This document shows positions 28,457 through 36,856 of a DNA stretch of 64,000 nucleotides, one piece after another (within the stretch, counting starts at the first letter, position 1; the number at the start of each line of letters is the position of its first letter). The stretch lies in assembly GCA_039811225.1 (NCBI GenBank), contig JBDHYG010000005.1:1-64000 (forward strand), in the 5' to 3' direction. This DNA comes from JAFDXJ01 sp039811225 (lineage in GTDB: Bacteria; Bacteroidota; Bacteroidia; Chitinophagales; Chitinophagaceae). Made by a program: the position numbers and the translations under genes. Below the pieces are notes generated by a model. It was not told the origin of the DNA, searched no databases, and was given only the letters and a program-made list of their open reading frames with translations.

Positions 28457-29212
28457 TTAATTCATCACTTCATAATCCCCTTTGGAATTGACGGCGATGC
28501 AAGGCAATTGCTTTGTTTTTTCAAATGCCTCATACACGGCTTTCAATTCATTGGAGAAAGTTTTCAGGTAAGGATAATTTTTTGTGGCAGTCGTAAAATA
28601 CTCAACACTGCGTGGGTTATTATATTGAATCGGGAAAATGTGTACCGGGATAAAATCCTGGCCATTATTTTTCGCCATCGTGGCAAGAATGTAAATCTCT
28701 TCCATGGGAGCATCCAGTACCGGGATACAACCCACCGTTACACAACTGCCATGAATATAAATCCCGCCACCAGGCCGAACCGGATCGCTCAACATTTTAT
28801 CAGATTCATTGGGATAATTAATACCCAGGGCTAAATGATACTCGCTATTGGGATTGAATTTATTGATATAATAAAACCCTTCCGGAACCTGGAAGTCCCC
28901 CTCCATTCTTTTAGGGCCAATACTACCAGCCAGGGCACATATCTTATACGTTTTAAATAATGAAAAGGTATCTGATTTTGCGCTTTTTACCCACAGTTCT
29001 AATTGCCCGTCATATTTAAAGGAACGAATATAAATTTGTGTAGCCGGCCATTGCAGGCCTTTTTGGGCAAATTGTTTCCGTAAGGTATCTTCTTTTAACT
29101 GCATGGCATAAGCCACCCGCGGAAAGGATTGTTGGTACTGGACAAATGAATTCTGCGCTTTTGCTGCTACAGTTGCACTCCCCATCAATAATATCATTAA
29201 AACTTTTTTCAT
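28457..29212 (-). CDS. Secreted L,D-transpeptidase (YkuD fold, YafK-like)
   Basis: A 251-aa exported protein with a signal peptide (residues 1-19, ending AKAQ). The YkuD catalytic signature IHGSCVTVGCIPV holds His154 and nucleophile Cys162. Upstream, EGFYYINKFNPNSEYHLALGINYP is typical of the YafK/ErfK group. Such enzymes form 3-3 peptidoglycan crosslinks or attach or release proteins at meso-diaminopimelate. Its exact -7 box TAATTTTG (minus strand, 29218-29225) ends only 5 nt before the ATG, so the mRNA would have almost no leader. Confidence 0.9.
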   Translation of the reverse strand: MKKVLMILLMGSATVAAKAQNSFVQYQQSFPRVAYAMQLKEDTLRKQFAQKGLQWPATQIYIRSFKYDGQLELWVKSAKSDTFSLFKTYKICALAGSIGPKRMEGDFQVPEGFYYINKFNPNSEYHLALGINYPNESDKMLSDPVRPGGGIYIHGSCVTVGCIPVLDAPMEEIYILATMAKNNGQDFIPVHIFPIQYNNPRSVEYFTTATKNYPYLKTFSNELKAVYEAFEKTKQLPCIAVNSKGDYEVMN

Positions 29213-29217
29213 ATCGG

Positions 29218-29225
29218 CAAAATTA
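29218..29225 (-). promoter_or_regulatory. -7 box abutting the L,D-transpeptidase start
   Basis: The minus strand reads TAATTTTG, an exact TAnnTTTG match. Only 5 nt separate it from the ATG at 29212. Confidence 0.5.
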
Positions 29226-29379
29226 ATTCAATATTTTATGTTTGCTTGTTGGCTATTTGGTTAAATTATTATCCTATTCAGGACAACGTTGTTTTCACAG
29301 AGATATTGAACCGGCAAAATAAAATTCTTTGTCAAACTTTTTATCTAAAAGAATTCAACGTATGTGCATACCGTGACGG

Positions 29380-30519
29380 CTACAGCCTTGTTTTGAAAAC
29401 CGGTAAAACGATATTCTTCCAGGCCTGGAAGCTATCCTCTAAAAGATGGTTTCGCACCTGCTGCATCAGCCATTGATAAAAAACCAGGTTTTGTGTACTG
29501 GCAATTTGCAAGGCCAATAATTCTTTTGCCTTGAAAAGATGATGCAGGTAAGCTTTTGTATAAAAATGACTAAAGCCTTCCGGGAGGCCGGTATCCAATG
29601 GCGTAAAATCTTTCCCCCATTTTTTATTATGGATATTGATAACACCCTGTGTGGTAAACAGCATACCATTCCGGCCATTTCGTGTCGGCATCACACAATC
29701 AAACATATCAATCCCGAGGCTGATGCACTCGAGCAGGTTCCAGGGCGTACCTACACCCATGAGGTAACGCGGTTTTTCAACCGGCAAATTTTCACAACAC
29801 AAAGCCGTTAATTCATACATCATTTCTTCCGGCTCTCCCACACTCAATCCCCCGATCGCATTACCAGCCGCCTGTTTGTCGGTGATATAGGCACAGGAAA
29901 TTTTACGCAGGTCAGCAAACATCCCGCCCTGGACTATGGGAAATAATTGCTGGGTGTATCCATATTTATTTTCTGTTTCACCAAATCGTGTAATACACCT
30001 GTCCAGCCAGCGATGGGTCAGTTCCATACTTTTCAGGGTGTCTTTGTATGTACTGGGATATGGTGTACATTCATCAAAAGCCATGATGATATCGGCGCCG
30101 ATACTCCGTTGAATATCCATAACGGATTCCGGAGTAAACAAATGCCGGCTTCCATCGATATGCGATTGAAACCAAACTCCTTCTTCTTTTATCTTTCTGT
30201 TGGTTGCCAGGGAAAAAACCTGGTAGCCGCCACTATCGGTCAGTATGGGCCGTTGCCAGTTCATAAAAGCATGGAGGCCACCTGCGGCTTCCAATATATC
30301 CATCCCGGGTCGAAGAAAAAGATGATAGGTATTGCCCAGGATAATGGGAGCTGCAATTTCCTGAACCAATTGCTGCTGTGGAATTGCTTTTACCGAACCC
30401 ACCGTACCCACCGGCATAAACACAGGTGTTGGAATTTCGCCATGGCCGGTGTTCAGTTTACCCAACCTGGCTTTTGAAGCCGGGCAATTTTTTTGTAGTT
30501 CAAAAGAAAATGCTGTCAT
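29380..30519 (-). CDS. tgt: tRNA-guanine transglycosylase
   Basis: Exchanges guanine-34 for the queuosine precursor preQ1 in GUN-anticodon tRNAs. The 379-aa protein has PVFMPVGTVGSVKA, ILGNTYHLFLRPG, catalytic Asp95 in LTDSGGYQVF, the nucleophile Asp in DCVMPTRNGRNG, and YLMGVGTPWNLLE. Oddity: where most bacterial Tgt have the CxCxxC zinc ligands just before AYLHHL, this protein reads DTGLPEGFSHFYTKAYLHHL with no cysteine. I recall similar loss in other Bacteroidota Tgt but cannot check it here. Confidence 0.95.
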   Translation of the reverse strand: MTAFSFELQKNCPASKARLGKLNTGHGEIPTPVFMPVGTVGSVKAIPQQQLVQEIAAPIILGNTYHLFLRPGMDILEAAGGLHAFMNWQRPILTDSGGYQVFSLATNRKIKEEGVWFQSHIDGSRHLFTPESVMDIQRSIGADIIMAFDECTPYPSTYKDTLKSMELTHRWLDRCITRFGETENKYGYTQQLFPIVQGGMFADLRKISCAYITDKQAAGNAIGGLSVGEPEEMMYELTALCCENLPVEKPRYLMGVGTPWNLLECISLGIDMFDCVMPTRNGRNGMLFTTQGVINIHNKKWGKDFTPLDTGLPEGFSHFYTKAYLHHLFKAKELLALQIASTQNLVFYQWLMQQVRNHLLEDSFQAWKNIVLPVFKTRL

Positions 30520-30538
30520 AATTTTCCCGCATGGCCCG

Positions 30539-30546
30539 CAAAGATA
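30539..30546 (-). promoter_or_regulatory. -7 box for tgt
   Basis: The minus strand reads TATCTTTG, an exact TAnnTTTG match ending 19 nt before the tgt ATG. An ATG between them (around 30531-30533) is out of frame. Confidence 0.6.
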
Positions 30547-30669
30547 GGCTTTGAACGATCGTATTCATACTTTACCAGCTTGCTTTCTTGCATGAAAAGC
30601 AGAAGCTGAAAAAGAATACACAATGTGGATAAACTCCTTGTATTGTTCATTCAATACCAACAGGTTGAT

Positions 30670-30677
30670 TATTTTTG
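30670..30677 (+). promoter_or_regulatory. -7 box abutting the GT2 start
   Basis: TATTTTTG is an exact TAnnTTTG match. Only 3 nt lie between it and the ATG at 30681, so the transcript may be leaderless. Confidence 0.5.
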
Positions 30678-30680
30678 CGC

Positions 30681-31805
30681 ATGCTTATTCCGCCAGTAGC
30701 CTGGGAAATTTTATTTTATCTCTTTGTGGCCATTATCCTGGTGCAGGTTTTTTATTATCTCTATTTTTTCAGCCGGCTCGCATTTTATACACCGGCAAAA
30801 AGAACGGCAACCCAGGAATACCCGGTTTCCATCATTATTTGTGGTCGTGATGAAGCAGGTAACCTGGCGCAAAACCTGCCGGGGGTATTGGTCCAGGAAT
30901 ATGCTACTACCCATGAAGTTATTGTTGTAAATGATAATTCAACAGATGATACCAAATACATTCTGAAGGAATTTCAAAAATCTTTCAAAAACCTGGTTCA
31001 TATCCCCATTGTGCAGGAGGCCAAAATGATTCCCGGGAAAAAATTTCCTTTATCCATTGGTATCAAGTCCTCTAAATATGAAATTGTATTATTGACCGAT
31101 GCTGATTGCATGCCGGCCAGTGAATTCTGGTTAAAGAAAATGCAGGGGGCTTTTGAACCGGGTAAAGAAATAGTGTTGGGCTATGGCGCATATCAAAAGC
31201 ATAAAGGTTTGTTGAATAAACTGATTCGTTTTGAAACCTTTCACAGCGCATTGCAATATTTATCATTTGCATTGGCCGGTATGCCATATATGGGAGTAGG
31301 CAGGAATTTGAGTTACCGTAAAGAAATTTTCTACCGTATCAAAGGTTTTTCTTCACTCAATCATTTGCCCAGCGGGGATGATGACCTCTTCATCAATAAA
31401 ACGGCCAATAAATTCAATACTGCCATCATGATTGATAAAGAGGCGCATACCATCAGTGTGCCCCAGAAAACCTGGCGTGGCTGGAAGAAACAAAAGTTCC
31501 GGCATTATACCACTTCAAAATATTATACCGGGAAACATAAATTCTGGTTGGGCTTATTTGCCTTATCACAATTTATGTTGTATCCGTTGCTGGCGCTTTG
31601 TATCCTTTTTTATTCCTGGTGGTTATCACTGGCTGTATATAGCCTCCGTTTATTGGTGCAGGGAATAATTTATTATAACGCCATGCGAAAATTAAATGAA
31701 AAAGATCTCTGGCCTTATTTTCTTTTCCTGGATATCGGGCAGTTTTTTTATTACCTTATTTTTCTCCCGGCTCTTTGGCGAAAACCTGAAAAAACCTGGC
31801 ATTGA
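30681..31805 (+). CDS. Membrane glycosyltransferase family 2
   Basis: A 374-aa enzyme: an N-terminal membrane helix (residues 8-30), a GT-A catalytic domain (YPVSIIICGRDEAGNL; VVNDNSTDDT; the DxD-like LLTDADCMP; GDDDLFINK; and the QKTWRGWKKQKFRHY segment equivalent to Q/RxxRW), then two to three C-terminal membrane helices. It should polymerise or add sugars on a lipid carrier at the inner membrane. The ATG at 30681 is chosen because the in-frame TTG at 30675 falls inside the -7 box. Its TGA overlaps the rsmG ATG by one base (TGATG), so translation is probably coupled. Confidence 0.88.
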   Translation: MLIPPVAWEILFYLFVAIILVQVFYYLYFFSRLAFYTPAKRTATQEYPVSIIICGRDEAGNLAQNLPGVLVQEYATTHEVIVVNDNSTDDTKYILKEFQKSFKNLVHIPIVQEAKMIPGKKFPLSIGIKSSKYEIVLLTDADCMPASEFWLKKMQGAFEPGKEIVLGYGAYQKHKGLLNKLIRFETFHSALQYLSFALAGMPYMGVGRNLSYRKEIFYRIKGFSSLNHLPSGDDDLFINKTANKFNTAIMIDKEAHTISVPQKTWRGWKKQKFRHYTTSKYYTGKHKFWLGLFALSQFMLYPLLALCILFYSWWLSLAVYSLRLLVQGIIYYNAMRKLNEKDLWPYFLFLDIGQFFYYLIFLPALWRKPEKTWH

Positions 31806-32422
31806 TGGAAAAAATACTGGCTTATTTTTCCGACTTCACGGAAAAACAATTATGGCAGTTTCAACAACTGGAACCCTTATACACGGATTGGAACAGTAAA
31901 ATTAATGTCATCTCCCGGAAAGATATTGGCAGCCTTTATGAGAAGCATGTTTTGCATTCATTGGCGATTGCGGCCGCATTGGATTTTCAACCACACACCA
32001 AAATTGTTGATATCGGTACTGGAGGTGGTTTTCCGGGCATACCCCTGGCTATCTTTTTTCCTGAAGTACAATTTACCCTGGTGGATAGTATTGCCAAGAA
32101 ATTGAAAATTGTTTCTGCTGTTGCCCAGGCAATCGAATTAAACAATGTGCAGGTGGTTCATGCCCGTGCCGAAACATTGCCACGCCAGGCTTTTGATTTT
32201 GCCGTTTCGCGGGCGGTTGCGCCGTTAGGCGATTTATGGAAATGGGCAAAACCTTTATTAAAAAAGAAAAATAATAACGCTATTCCCAATACCCTGATCT
32301 GTCTCAAAGGCGGTGACCTCGCACAGGAAATTTTTGCCAGCGGCCTCCGGCCAAAAGTCGAAGAAATTCATGCTTACTTTCCGCTTCCTTATTTTGAAGA
32401 GAAATATATTTTACTGGTATAA
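31805..32422 (+). CDS. rsmG: 16S rRNA (guanine-527-N7)-methyltransferase
   Basis: RsmG (GidB) methylates G527 of 16S rRNA with S-adenosylmethionine. At 205 aa it has the usual length. Markers are WNSKINVISRKD and YEKHVLHSL, the SAM-binding motif VDIGTGGGFPGIPLAI, and VSRAVAPLGDLWKW. It starts on the ATG overlapping the stop of the GT2 gene, so it depends on the GT2 promoter. Confidence 0.96.
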   Translation: MEKILAYFSDFTEKQLWQFQQLEPLYTDWNSKINVISRKDIGSLYEKHVLHSLAIAAALDFQPHTKIVDIGTGGGFPGIPLAIFFPEVQFTLVDSIAKKLKIVSAVAQAIELNNVQVVHARAETLPRQAFDFAVSRAVAPLGDLWKWAKPLLKKKNNNAIPNTLICLKGGDLAQEIFASGLRPKVEEIHAYFPLPYFEEKYILLV

Positions 32423-32464
32423 AATCGTTTTCGTTTTTTGCACAGCCCGTTGAACAGAAGATAG

Positions 32465-32472
32465 TAGATTTG
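32465..32472 (+). promoter_or_regulatory. -7 box for the kinase-RapZ(C) gene
   Basis: TAGATTTG is an exact TAnnTTTG match ending 13 nt before the ATG at 32486. A TTTG at 32437-32440 could be the -33 box, though the 24-nt spacer is long. Confidence 0.55.
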
Positions 32473-32485
32473 CAACTTTCAGTCC

Positions 32486-33949
32486 ATGATACCACAAGCC
32501 ATCATCCGGGAAATTGATCAACTATACACGTCCTATAGCGGGCATGCGATGGAGCACCTGGAACCACTGGCTCCCGGCGGCGGAGATAGAACCTATTTCA
32601 GAATTTGGGATAAAGGAAAATCCTGTATTGCCACGTATAATGAAAACATACGCGAGAATGAAACATTCATACAATTCTCCCAACATTTTTCATCAAAGCA
32701 AATTCCCGTTCCGGCGATCCTGGCTGTCAATGCAGCCAAAACCATTTACCTGCAGGAAGACCTGGGGCATCGTTCCCTGTTGCATATATTAGAAGAGGAA
32801 GGATACAGCCCACATGTTTTCTCTTTATATAAAAAAGCAGTGGAAGCGCTTGCTGATATGCAAATCCGCGGCCATGCAGGAATGGATTACAGCGCCTGCC
32901 TCACTGCCCATACATTTGGCAAAGAAGCCATCATGAGTGATTTATTGTATTGCAAATATTATTTCATCGATACATTAAAAATGCCTTATGATAAACAGGC
33001 CTTGTTGATCGATTTTGAAAAATTTGCCACCTCAGTTACCCAACAAAGTGATATGTATTTTTTGTTCCGTGATTTTCAAAGCCGCAATATCATGGTCCGG
33101 GATGATGCTATTTATTTCATCGATTTCCAGGGAGGCATGCAAGGCCCTTTGCCTTATGATTTGGCCAGTCTTTTATGGCAGGCCAAGGCTGCGTTGCCCG
33201 ATGAATGGAAAACCAAATTGCTGAATGCTTACCTGGATACCGTAGATACCCTGCTTCCGCAAAAAACAGATCGGGCTGATTTTATTGAAAAATACCAGGG
33301 TTATGTACTAATCCGTTTGATCCAGGTGTTAGGCGCTTATGGATTCCGGGGATTATTTGAGCGTAAAGCACATTTTCTTTCCAGTATCCCCTTTGCTTTA
33401 AAAAATTTACAGCATTTCCTGCAACAATATAAACAGGTAGAAGCTTTCCCCATGCTGGTTAAAATTTTACAGGCCATCACCTCGCCGGATTATATTGCCC
33501 GTTTTGAAACACCTGTTGCCGGCCCGGAAGCCCCGTTGCTTGTGGAGATCAACAGTTTTTCTTATAAAAAAGGGATTCCTGCAGATAGTTCCGGTAATGG
33601 CGGTGGTTATGTTTTTGATTGCCGTGGCATCCTGAATCCCGGGAGGATAGACCGTTATAAATACCTAAGTGGAAAAGATAAACCCGTAATGGATTACCTC
33701 GAACAGGAAACCAGTATGCCTGATTTTTTAAATAGTGTTTTCGACATAGTAGATATGCATGTGGAAAATTATTTACAAAGAGAATTTTCGCATCTCTCCA
33801 TCAATTTTGGCTGCACGGGAGGCCAGCACCGAAGTGTATATGCCGCGGAACAAATGAACCGGCACCTGAAAAATAAATATAAGGTGAAAACAATGCTGCA
33901 ACATTGTAATGAAGCAAGTTGGGTGCGGGAGCAAGCCGGCATTGGTTAA
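32486..33949 (+). CDS. Fused sugar kinase (AmgK-like phosphotransferase) and RapZ C-terminal domain
   Basis: A 487-aa two-domain protein. Residues 1 to about 335 are an aminoglycoside-phosphotransferase-fold kinase resembling AmgK, the MurNAc/GlcNAc anomeric kinase: nucleotide loop GGGDRTYFR (31-39), hinge YLQEDLGHRSL, catalytic loop FRDFQSRN (194-201; Phe where many relatives have His), and metal motif IDFQGG (212-217). Residues about 350-480 match the RapZ C-terminal domain: EINSFSYKKGIP, VFDCRGILNPGR, and GCTGGQHRSVYAAE from residue 442. In E. coli RapZ this domain senses glucosamine-6-phosphate and binds GlmZ RNA. The RapZ N-terminal P-loop half is absent. The MurU-like gene follows after 11 nt, supporting a MurNAc salvage role. 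Kinase substrate is inferred, not shown. Confidence 0.85.
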   Translation: MIPQAIIREIDQLYTSYSGHAMEHLEPLAPGGGDRTYFRIWDKGKSCIATYNENIRENETFIQFSQHFSSKQIPVPAILAVNAAKTIYLQEDLGHRSLLHILEEEGYSPHVFSLYKKAVEALADMQIRGHAGMDYSACLTAHTFGKEAIMSDLLYCKYYFIDTLKMPYDKQALLIDFEKFATSVTQQSDMYFLFRDFQSRNIMVRDDAIYFIDFQGGMQGPLPYDLASLLWQAKAALPDEWKTKLLNAYLDTVDTLLPQKTDRADFIEKYQGYVLIRLIQVLGAYGFRGLFERKAHFLSSIPFALKNLQHFLQQYKQVEAFPMLVKILQAITSPDYIARFETPVAGPEAPLLVEINSFSYKKGIPADSSGNGGGYVFDCRGILNPGRIDRYKYLSGKDKPVMDYLEQETSMPDFLNSVFDIVDMHVENYLQREFSHLSINFGCTGGQHRSVYAAEQMNRHLKNKYKVKTMLQHCNEASWVREQAGIG

Positions 33950-33960
33950 ATTGGTTGAAC

Positions 33961-34677
33961 ATGAAAGCAATGATACTCGCGGCGGGCTTTGGTACCCGGC
34001 TGAAACCCTGGACGGATAAGCATCCCAAAGCATTGGCACTGGTCAATGGCAAAAGTTTATTGCAACGCAATGTTCTTTACCTGCAGCAATTTGGAATTTA
34101 TGAAGTAGTGGTAAATGTGCATCATTTTGCTGATCAACTCTACCAGGAAATTCAGCAGCAGGAAGGCTGGGGCAGCCTGATCGAAATCAGTGATGAAACG
34201 GATGCTATCCTGGAAACCGGCGGCGGCCTGAAACGGGCAGAAAAATTTTTTTATAACGAGCCTTGTTTTGTATTGATGAATGCGGACGTGCTGACCGACC
34301 TTCCATTGGATAAGATGCTGGCAAATCACCTGGCTGCCAAACCCCTGGCTACACTGGCTACTACGAAACGGGAAACAAAGAGAGCATTGTTATTTGATGA
34401 TACCAACCAGTTGTGTGGCTGGGAAAATAAAGTTACCGGGGAGAAAAAGATGGCACGCAATAAAGAGCCCCTCCAGGAGAAAGCCTTTAGTGGTGTACAT
34501 ATCATCAGTAATGAAATCTTCAGGCAGATTCGTTTCAATGGAAAATTTTCAATCATAGACGTTTACCTGGACCTGGCCAAGTCCTGCCCTATCCAGGCAT
34601 TTGACCATTCCAACGGAAAATTTAAAGATGTGGGCACACCCGCCAGTTTACTGGAAGCAGAAAAAATATTTCCCTGA
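33961..34677 (+). CDS. MurU-like sugar-1-phosphate nucleotidyltransferase
   Basis: A 238-aa NTP-transferase. The N-terminal signature is AMILAAGFGTRLKPWTDKHPKALALVNGKSLL (residues 3-34), with the Gly-rich loop and activating Arg/Lys. ETGGGLKRA and the metal Asp in VLMNADVLTD follow, and FKDVGTPASLLEAE closes the fold. The compact size without a trimerising C-terminal domain fits MurU, which makes UDP-MurNAc from MurNAc-1-phosphate. Being 11 nt downstream of an AmgK-like kinase strengthens that call. Other hexose-1-phosphate substrates remain possible. Confidence 0.85.
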   Translation: MKAMILAAGFGTRLKPWTDKHPKALALVNGKSLLQRNVLYLQQFGIYEVVVNVHHFADQLYQEIQQQEGWGSLIEISDETDAILETGGGLKRAEKFFYNEPCFVLMNADVLTDLPLDKMLANHLAAKPLATLATTKRETKRALLFDDTNQLCGWENKVTGEKKMARNKEPLQEKAFSGVHIISNEIFRQIRFNGKFSIIDVYLDLAKSCPIQAFDHSNGKFKDVGTPASLLEAEKIFP

Positions 34678-34861
34678 AAACTTTTTTCTCCCTTCTTGAA
34701 TTTTTTTCATTCAATTTTTCAAGCCAAATGAAAAAGCAGCCAGGTAATTGTAATACCAGATAAATCGATTCTTTTCGAAATAATGAAATTATTTATGGCC
34801 AGAAAGCTTTGTAATTGTCATTATCTTTACCTTACAACCATTGAAACTTTTGCAATCACAA

Positions 34862-36316
34862 ATGGTACATACACAACGCAACCAGCTGAAAATAATTTAT
34901 TTTTTATATTGCCTGATATTTCTATTCATCATCCGGGTACCGGCATATTCGCAAAACCCGGAAATTGACAGTCTCAGCCGGCTCCTGGCTACACCGAAAA
35001 ATGATACGGTAACGGCCAACCGGTATATTTCATTATCTATTCTATACAGCAGTGTTGATGTGGACAGCGCTATGCTATTAGCTACAAAAGGAATGGAACT
35101 GAGTGATGCATTGGATTATGAGCCGGGGGAAGCCAAGAGTATGTATTGCATGGGGATGGCAGTAAGCTATACCGGAAATGATGCGTATGCGCTGGAATTA
35201 TATTTAAGTGCCTTAAAAATGCTGGAAGAGCAAAAGGATAAAATCTGGATAGCAAAATGTCAAATCGAAATTAGTGGTTTATACAGCGATCTGAATGATT
35301 ATCGTAATGCCCTGGAATACGCCCAACGGGCTTATCAGCTATCCAAGCTTATACCTGCCTTGAAACAACAATTTGAAGCCGCCTATAATATCGCGTATTC
35401 CTATATTAAATTAAAAAAACCAGATAGCGCTTTATATTATTTCCAGGAAAGTTACCAACTGGCCAATGATAAAAGAATAAGCAACAAAAGCATGCTGGGA
35501 CAGGCTTTTGGCGGATTAGGGTTGGTGCAGTCATCGCTGGGCAATACAGATTTGGCAAGGCCCTATTTATATAAAGGCATACAATATGCTTCCGAGTCTT
35601 TTGATTTATATAACCTGCTTTTTAATTACGATTTCCTGGCCAATGTTTTTCTGAAAGAACAAAAGAATGATTCCGCTATTTATTATTTTGATAAAGCATT
35701 GACCATTGCCGATAAGCTGCGATATGAAAAAGAAAAATTAGATATCTACCGGCCCCTGGCCATGTTGTATGAAAAAACGAATCCGGCAAAATCCATTGAA
35801 TACTATAAACTCGAAGCCATGTTGCGGGATAGCCTGGCAGATGAGAATATGCATTGGGATATTCAAAACCTTACGTTCCGGGAGACCCAACGGCAACGTG
35901 CCCTGCAGGAGCAGAAAATTGAAGAAGCTAAGCAACGGGATATTTATATGCAATATGCCGGTATAGTCATTGCCCTGATCCTGCTGATAATTTGTGTCCT
36001 TTTATTAAGCCGGAGTATTATCGTGCATGAAAAAGTGATTGAATTCCTGGGTGTATTTGCCCTACTTATTTTCTTTGAATTTTTTAACCTGCTCCTGCAT
36101 CCATTCCTGGAAAATGTAACCCATCATTCCCCGCTTTTAATGTTACTGGGCCTGATCATTGTAGCGGCGGTTATTATTCCTATACACCATAAATTGGATC
36201 ACCTGATTCGTTCCAAACTGGTGGAAAAAAATAAAAACATTCGGCTCATGGCAGCGAAAAAAACCATTGAACGCCTTGAGAAAAAACCGGAACAGGAAAA
36301 ACCGGCGGCTGACTAA
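34862..36316 (+). CDS. TPR-repeat protein with C-terminal membrane helices
   Basis: A 484-aa protein: signal peptide (residues about 12-31, ending AYSQ), then six to seven tetratricopeptide-like repeats (about 40-325; for example ALYYFQESYQLANDK and AIYYFDKALTIADK), a coiled-coil-like segment rich in Gln/Glu/Arg (about 330-360), and about three membrane helices (365-445) with a charged C-terminal tail. The layout copies the sensor half of Bacteroidota TPR histidine kinases, but there is no kinase or DNA-binding domain. Function unknown. The ATG at 34862 is preferred to the TTG at 34841. It has no tight operon partner. Confidence 0.75.
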   Translation: MVHTQRNQLKIIYFLYCLIFLFIIRVPAYSQNPEIDSLSRLLATPKNDTVTANRYISLSILYSSVDVDSAMLLATKGMELSDALDYEPGEAKSMYCMGMAVSYTGNDAYALELYLSALKMLEEQKDKIWIAKCQIEISGLYSDLNDYRNALEYAQRAYQLSKLIPALKQQFEAAYNIAYSYIKLKKPDSALYYFQESYQLANDKRISNKSMLGQAFGGLGLVQSSLGNTDLARPYLYKGIQYASESFDLYNLLFNYDFLANVFLKEQKNDSAIYYFDKALTIADKLRYEKEKLDIYRPLAMLYEKTNPAKSIEYYKLEAMLRDSLADENMHWDIQNLTFRETQRQRALQEQKIEEAKQRDIYMQYAGIVIALILLIICVLLLSRSIIVHEKVIEFLGVFALLIFFEFFNLLLHPFLENVTHHSPLLMLLGLIIVAAVIIPIHHKLDHLIRSKLVEKNKNIRLMAAKKTIERLEKKPEQEKPAAD

Positions 36317-36453
36317 TGGCCTGTTCCCAAGCCATAATAAGCAGGCTGATCAGATAAAATACACTTGTAATCAACAAGTTATAAGCTAATTGATCCTTTC
36401 AAAAGCTACTTAAAAAAACTTCCGGTAAATTGGCAAAAACAAACGGTTTCCCT

Positions 36454-36461
36454 TACCTTTG
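36454..36461 (+). promoter_or_regulatory. Promoter of the S6-S18-L9 operon
   Basis: TACCTTTG is an exact -7 match 35 nt before the rpsF ATG, with TTGG (36430-36433) as a plausible -33 box at a 20-nt spacer. This is the best-spaced promoter in the window. Confidence 0.7.
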
Positions 36462-36496
36462 CAGCCCAAATTATTTTTAAAAACTAAAAACAGGGT

Positions 36497-36853
36497 ATGA
36501 ACAATTATGAATTGATGGTGATTTTTACCCCGGTATTATCTGATGATGAGTTTAAAAGCATCCAGAAGAAATACATCGATTTCACCGAGGAGCATGGAGG
36601 TACAATTGTACATTCCAATCCATGGGGATTAAAATCACTGGCGTATCCGGTACAGAAAAAGACCACAGGTATTTACTGGGTACTGGAATATACTGCGCCA
36701 TCCGACTTCAATGAGAAGTTTAAGATCCAACTTCTCCGTGACGATAAAGTGATGCGTCACATGTTTAATGTACTTGATAAATATGCCGTTGAGTACAATT
36801 ATAAAAAGAGAAATGGCATTCCAACCGGTAACCTAAAACAGCAGGAGGCATAA
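36497..36853 (+). CDS. rpsF: 30S ribosomal protein bS6
   Basis: bS6 (118 aa) binds the 30S platform as a dimer with bS18. The MNNYELMVIFTPVLSDDE start, PWGLKSLAYPVQKKTTGIYWVLEY and RDDKVMRHM are family hallmarks. It opens the rpsF-rpsR-rplI operon; ssb, which sits between the two in many other phyla, is absent. The final codons CAG-CAG-GAG-GCA create an AGGAGG motif ahead of rpsR. In Bacteroidota bS6 helps form the pocket that hides the 16S anti-Shine-Dalgarno tail. Confidence 0.97.
   Translation: MNNYELMVIFTPVLSDDEFKSIQKKYIDFTEEHGGTIVHSNPWGLKSLAYPVQKKTTGIYWVLEYTAPSDFNEKFKIQLLRDDKVMRHMFNVLDKYAVEYNYKKRNGIPTGNLKQQEA
36843..36848 (+). promoter_or_regulatory. Strong Shine-Dalgarno sequence for rpsR
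   Basis: AGGAGG is fully complementary to the 16S anti-SD core and lies 8 nt before the rpsR ATG at 36857. Other genes in this window lack such a site. It is built from G-ending Gln and Glu codons at the end of rpsF. Confidence 0.75.
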
Positions 36854-36856
36854 GCG

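Noticed and set aside
29947..30477. Plus-strand reading frame opposite tgt
   Set aside because: Antisense to highly conserved tgt sequence; no independent support.
36462..36496. S6:S18 autoregulatory RNA motif in the rpsF leader
   Set aside because: The leader predicted from the promoter is only about 35 nt and has no CCG-containing bulged hairpin, so the known motif is not supported here.
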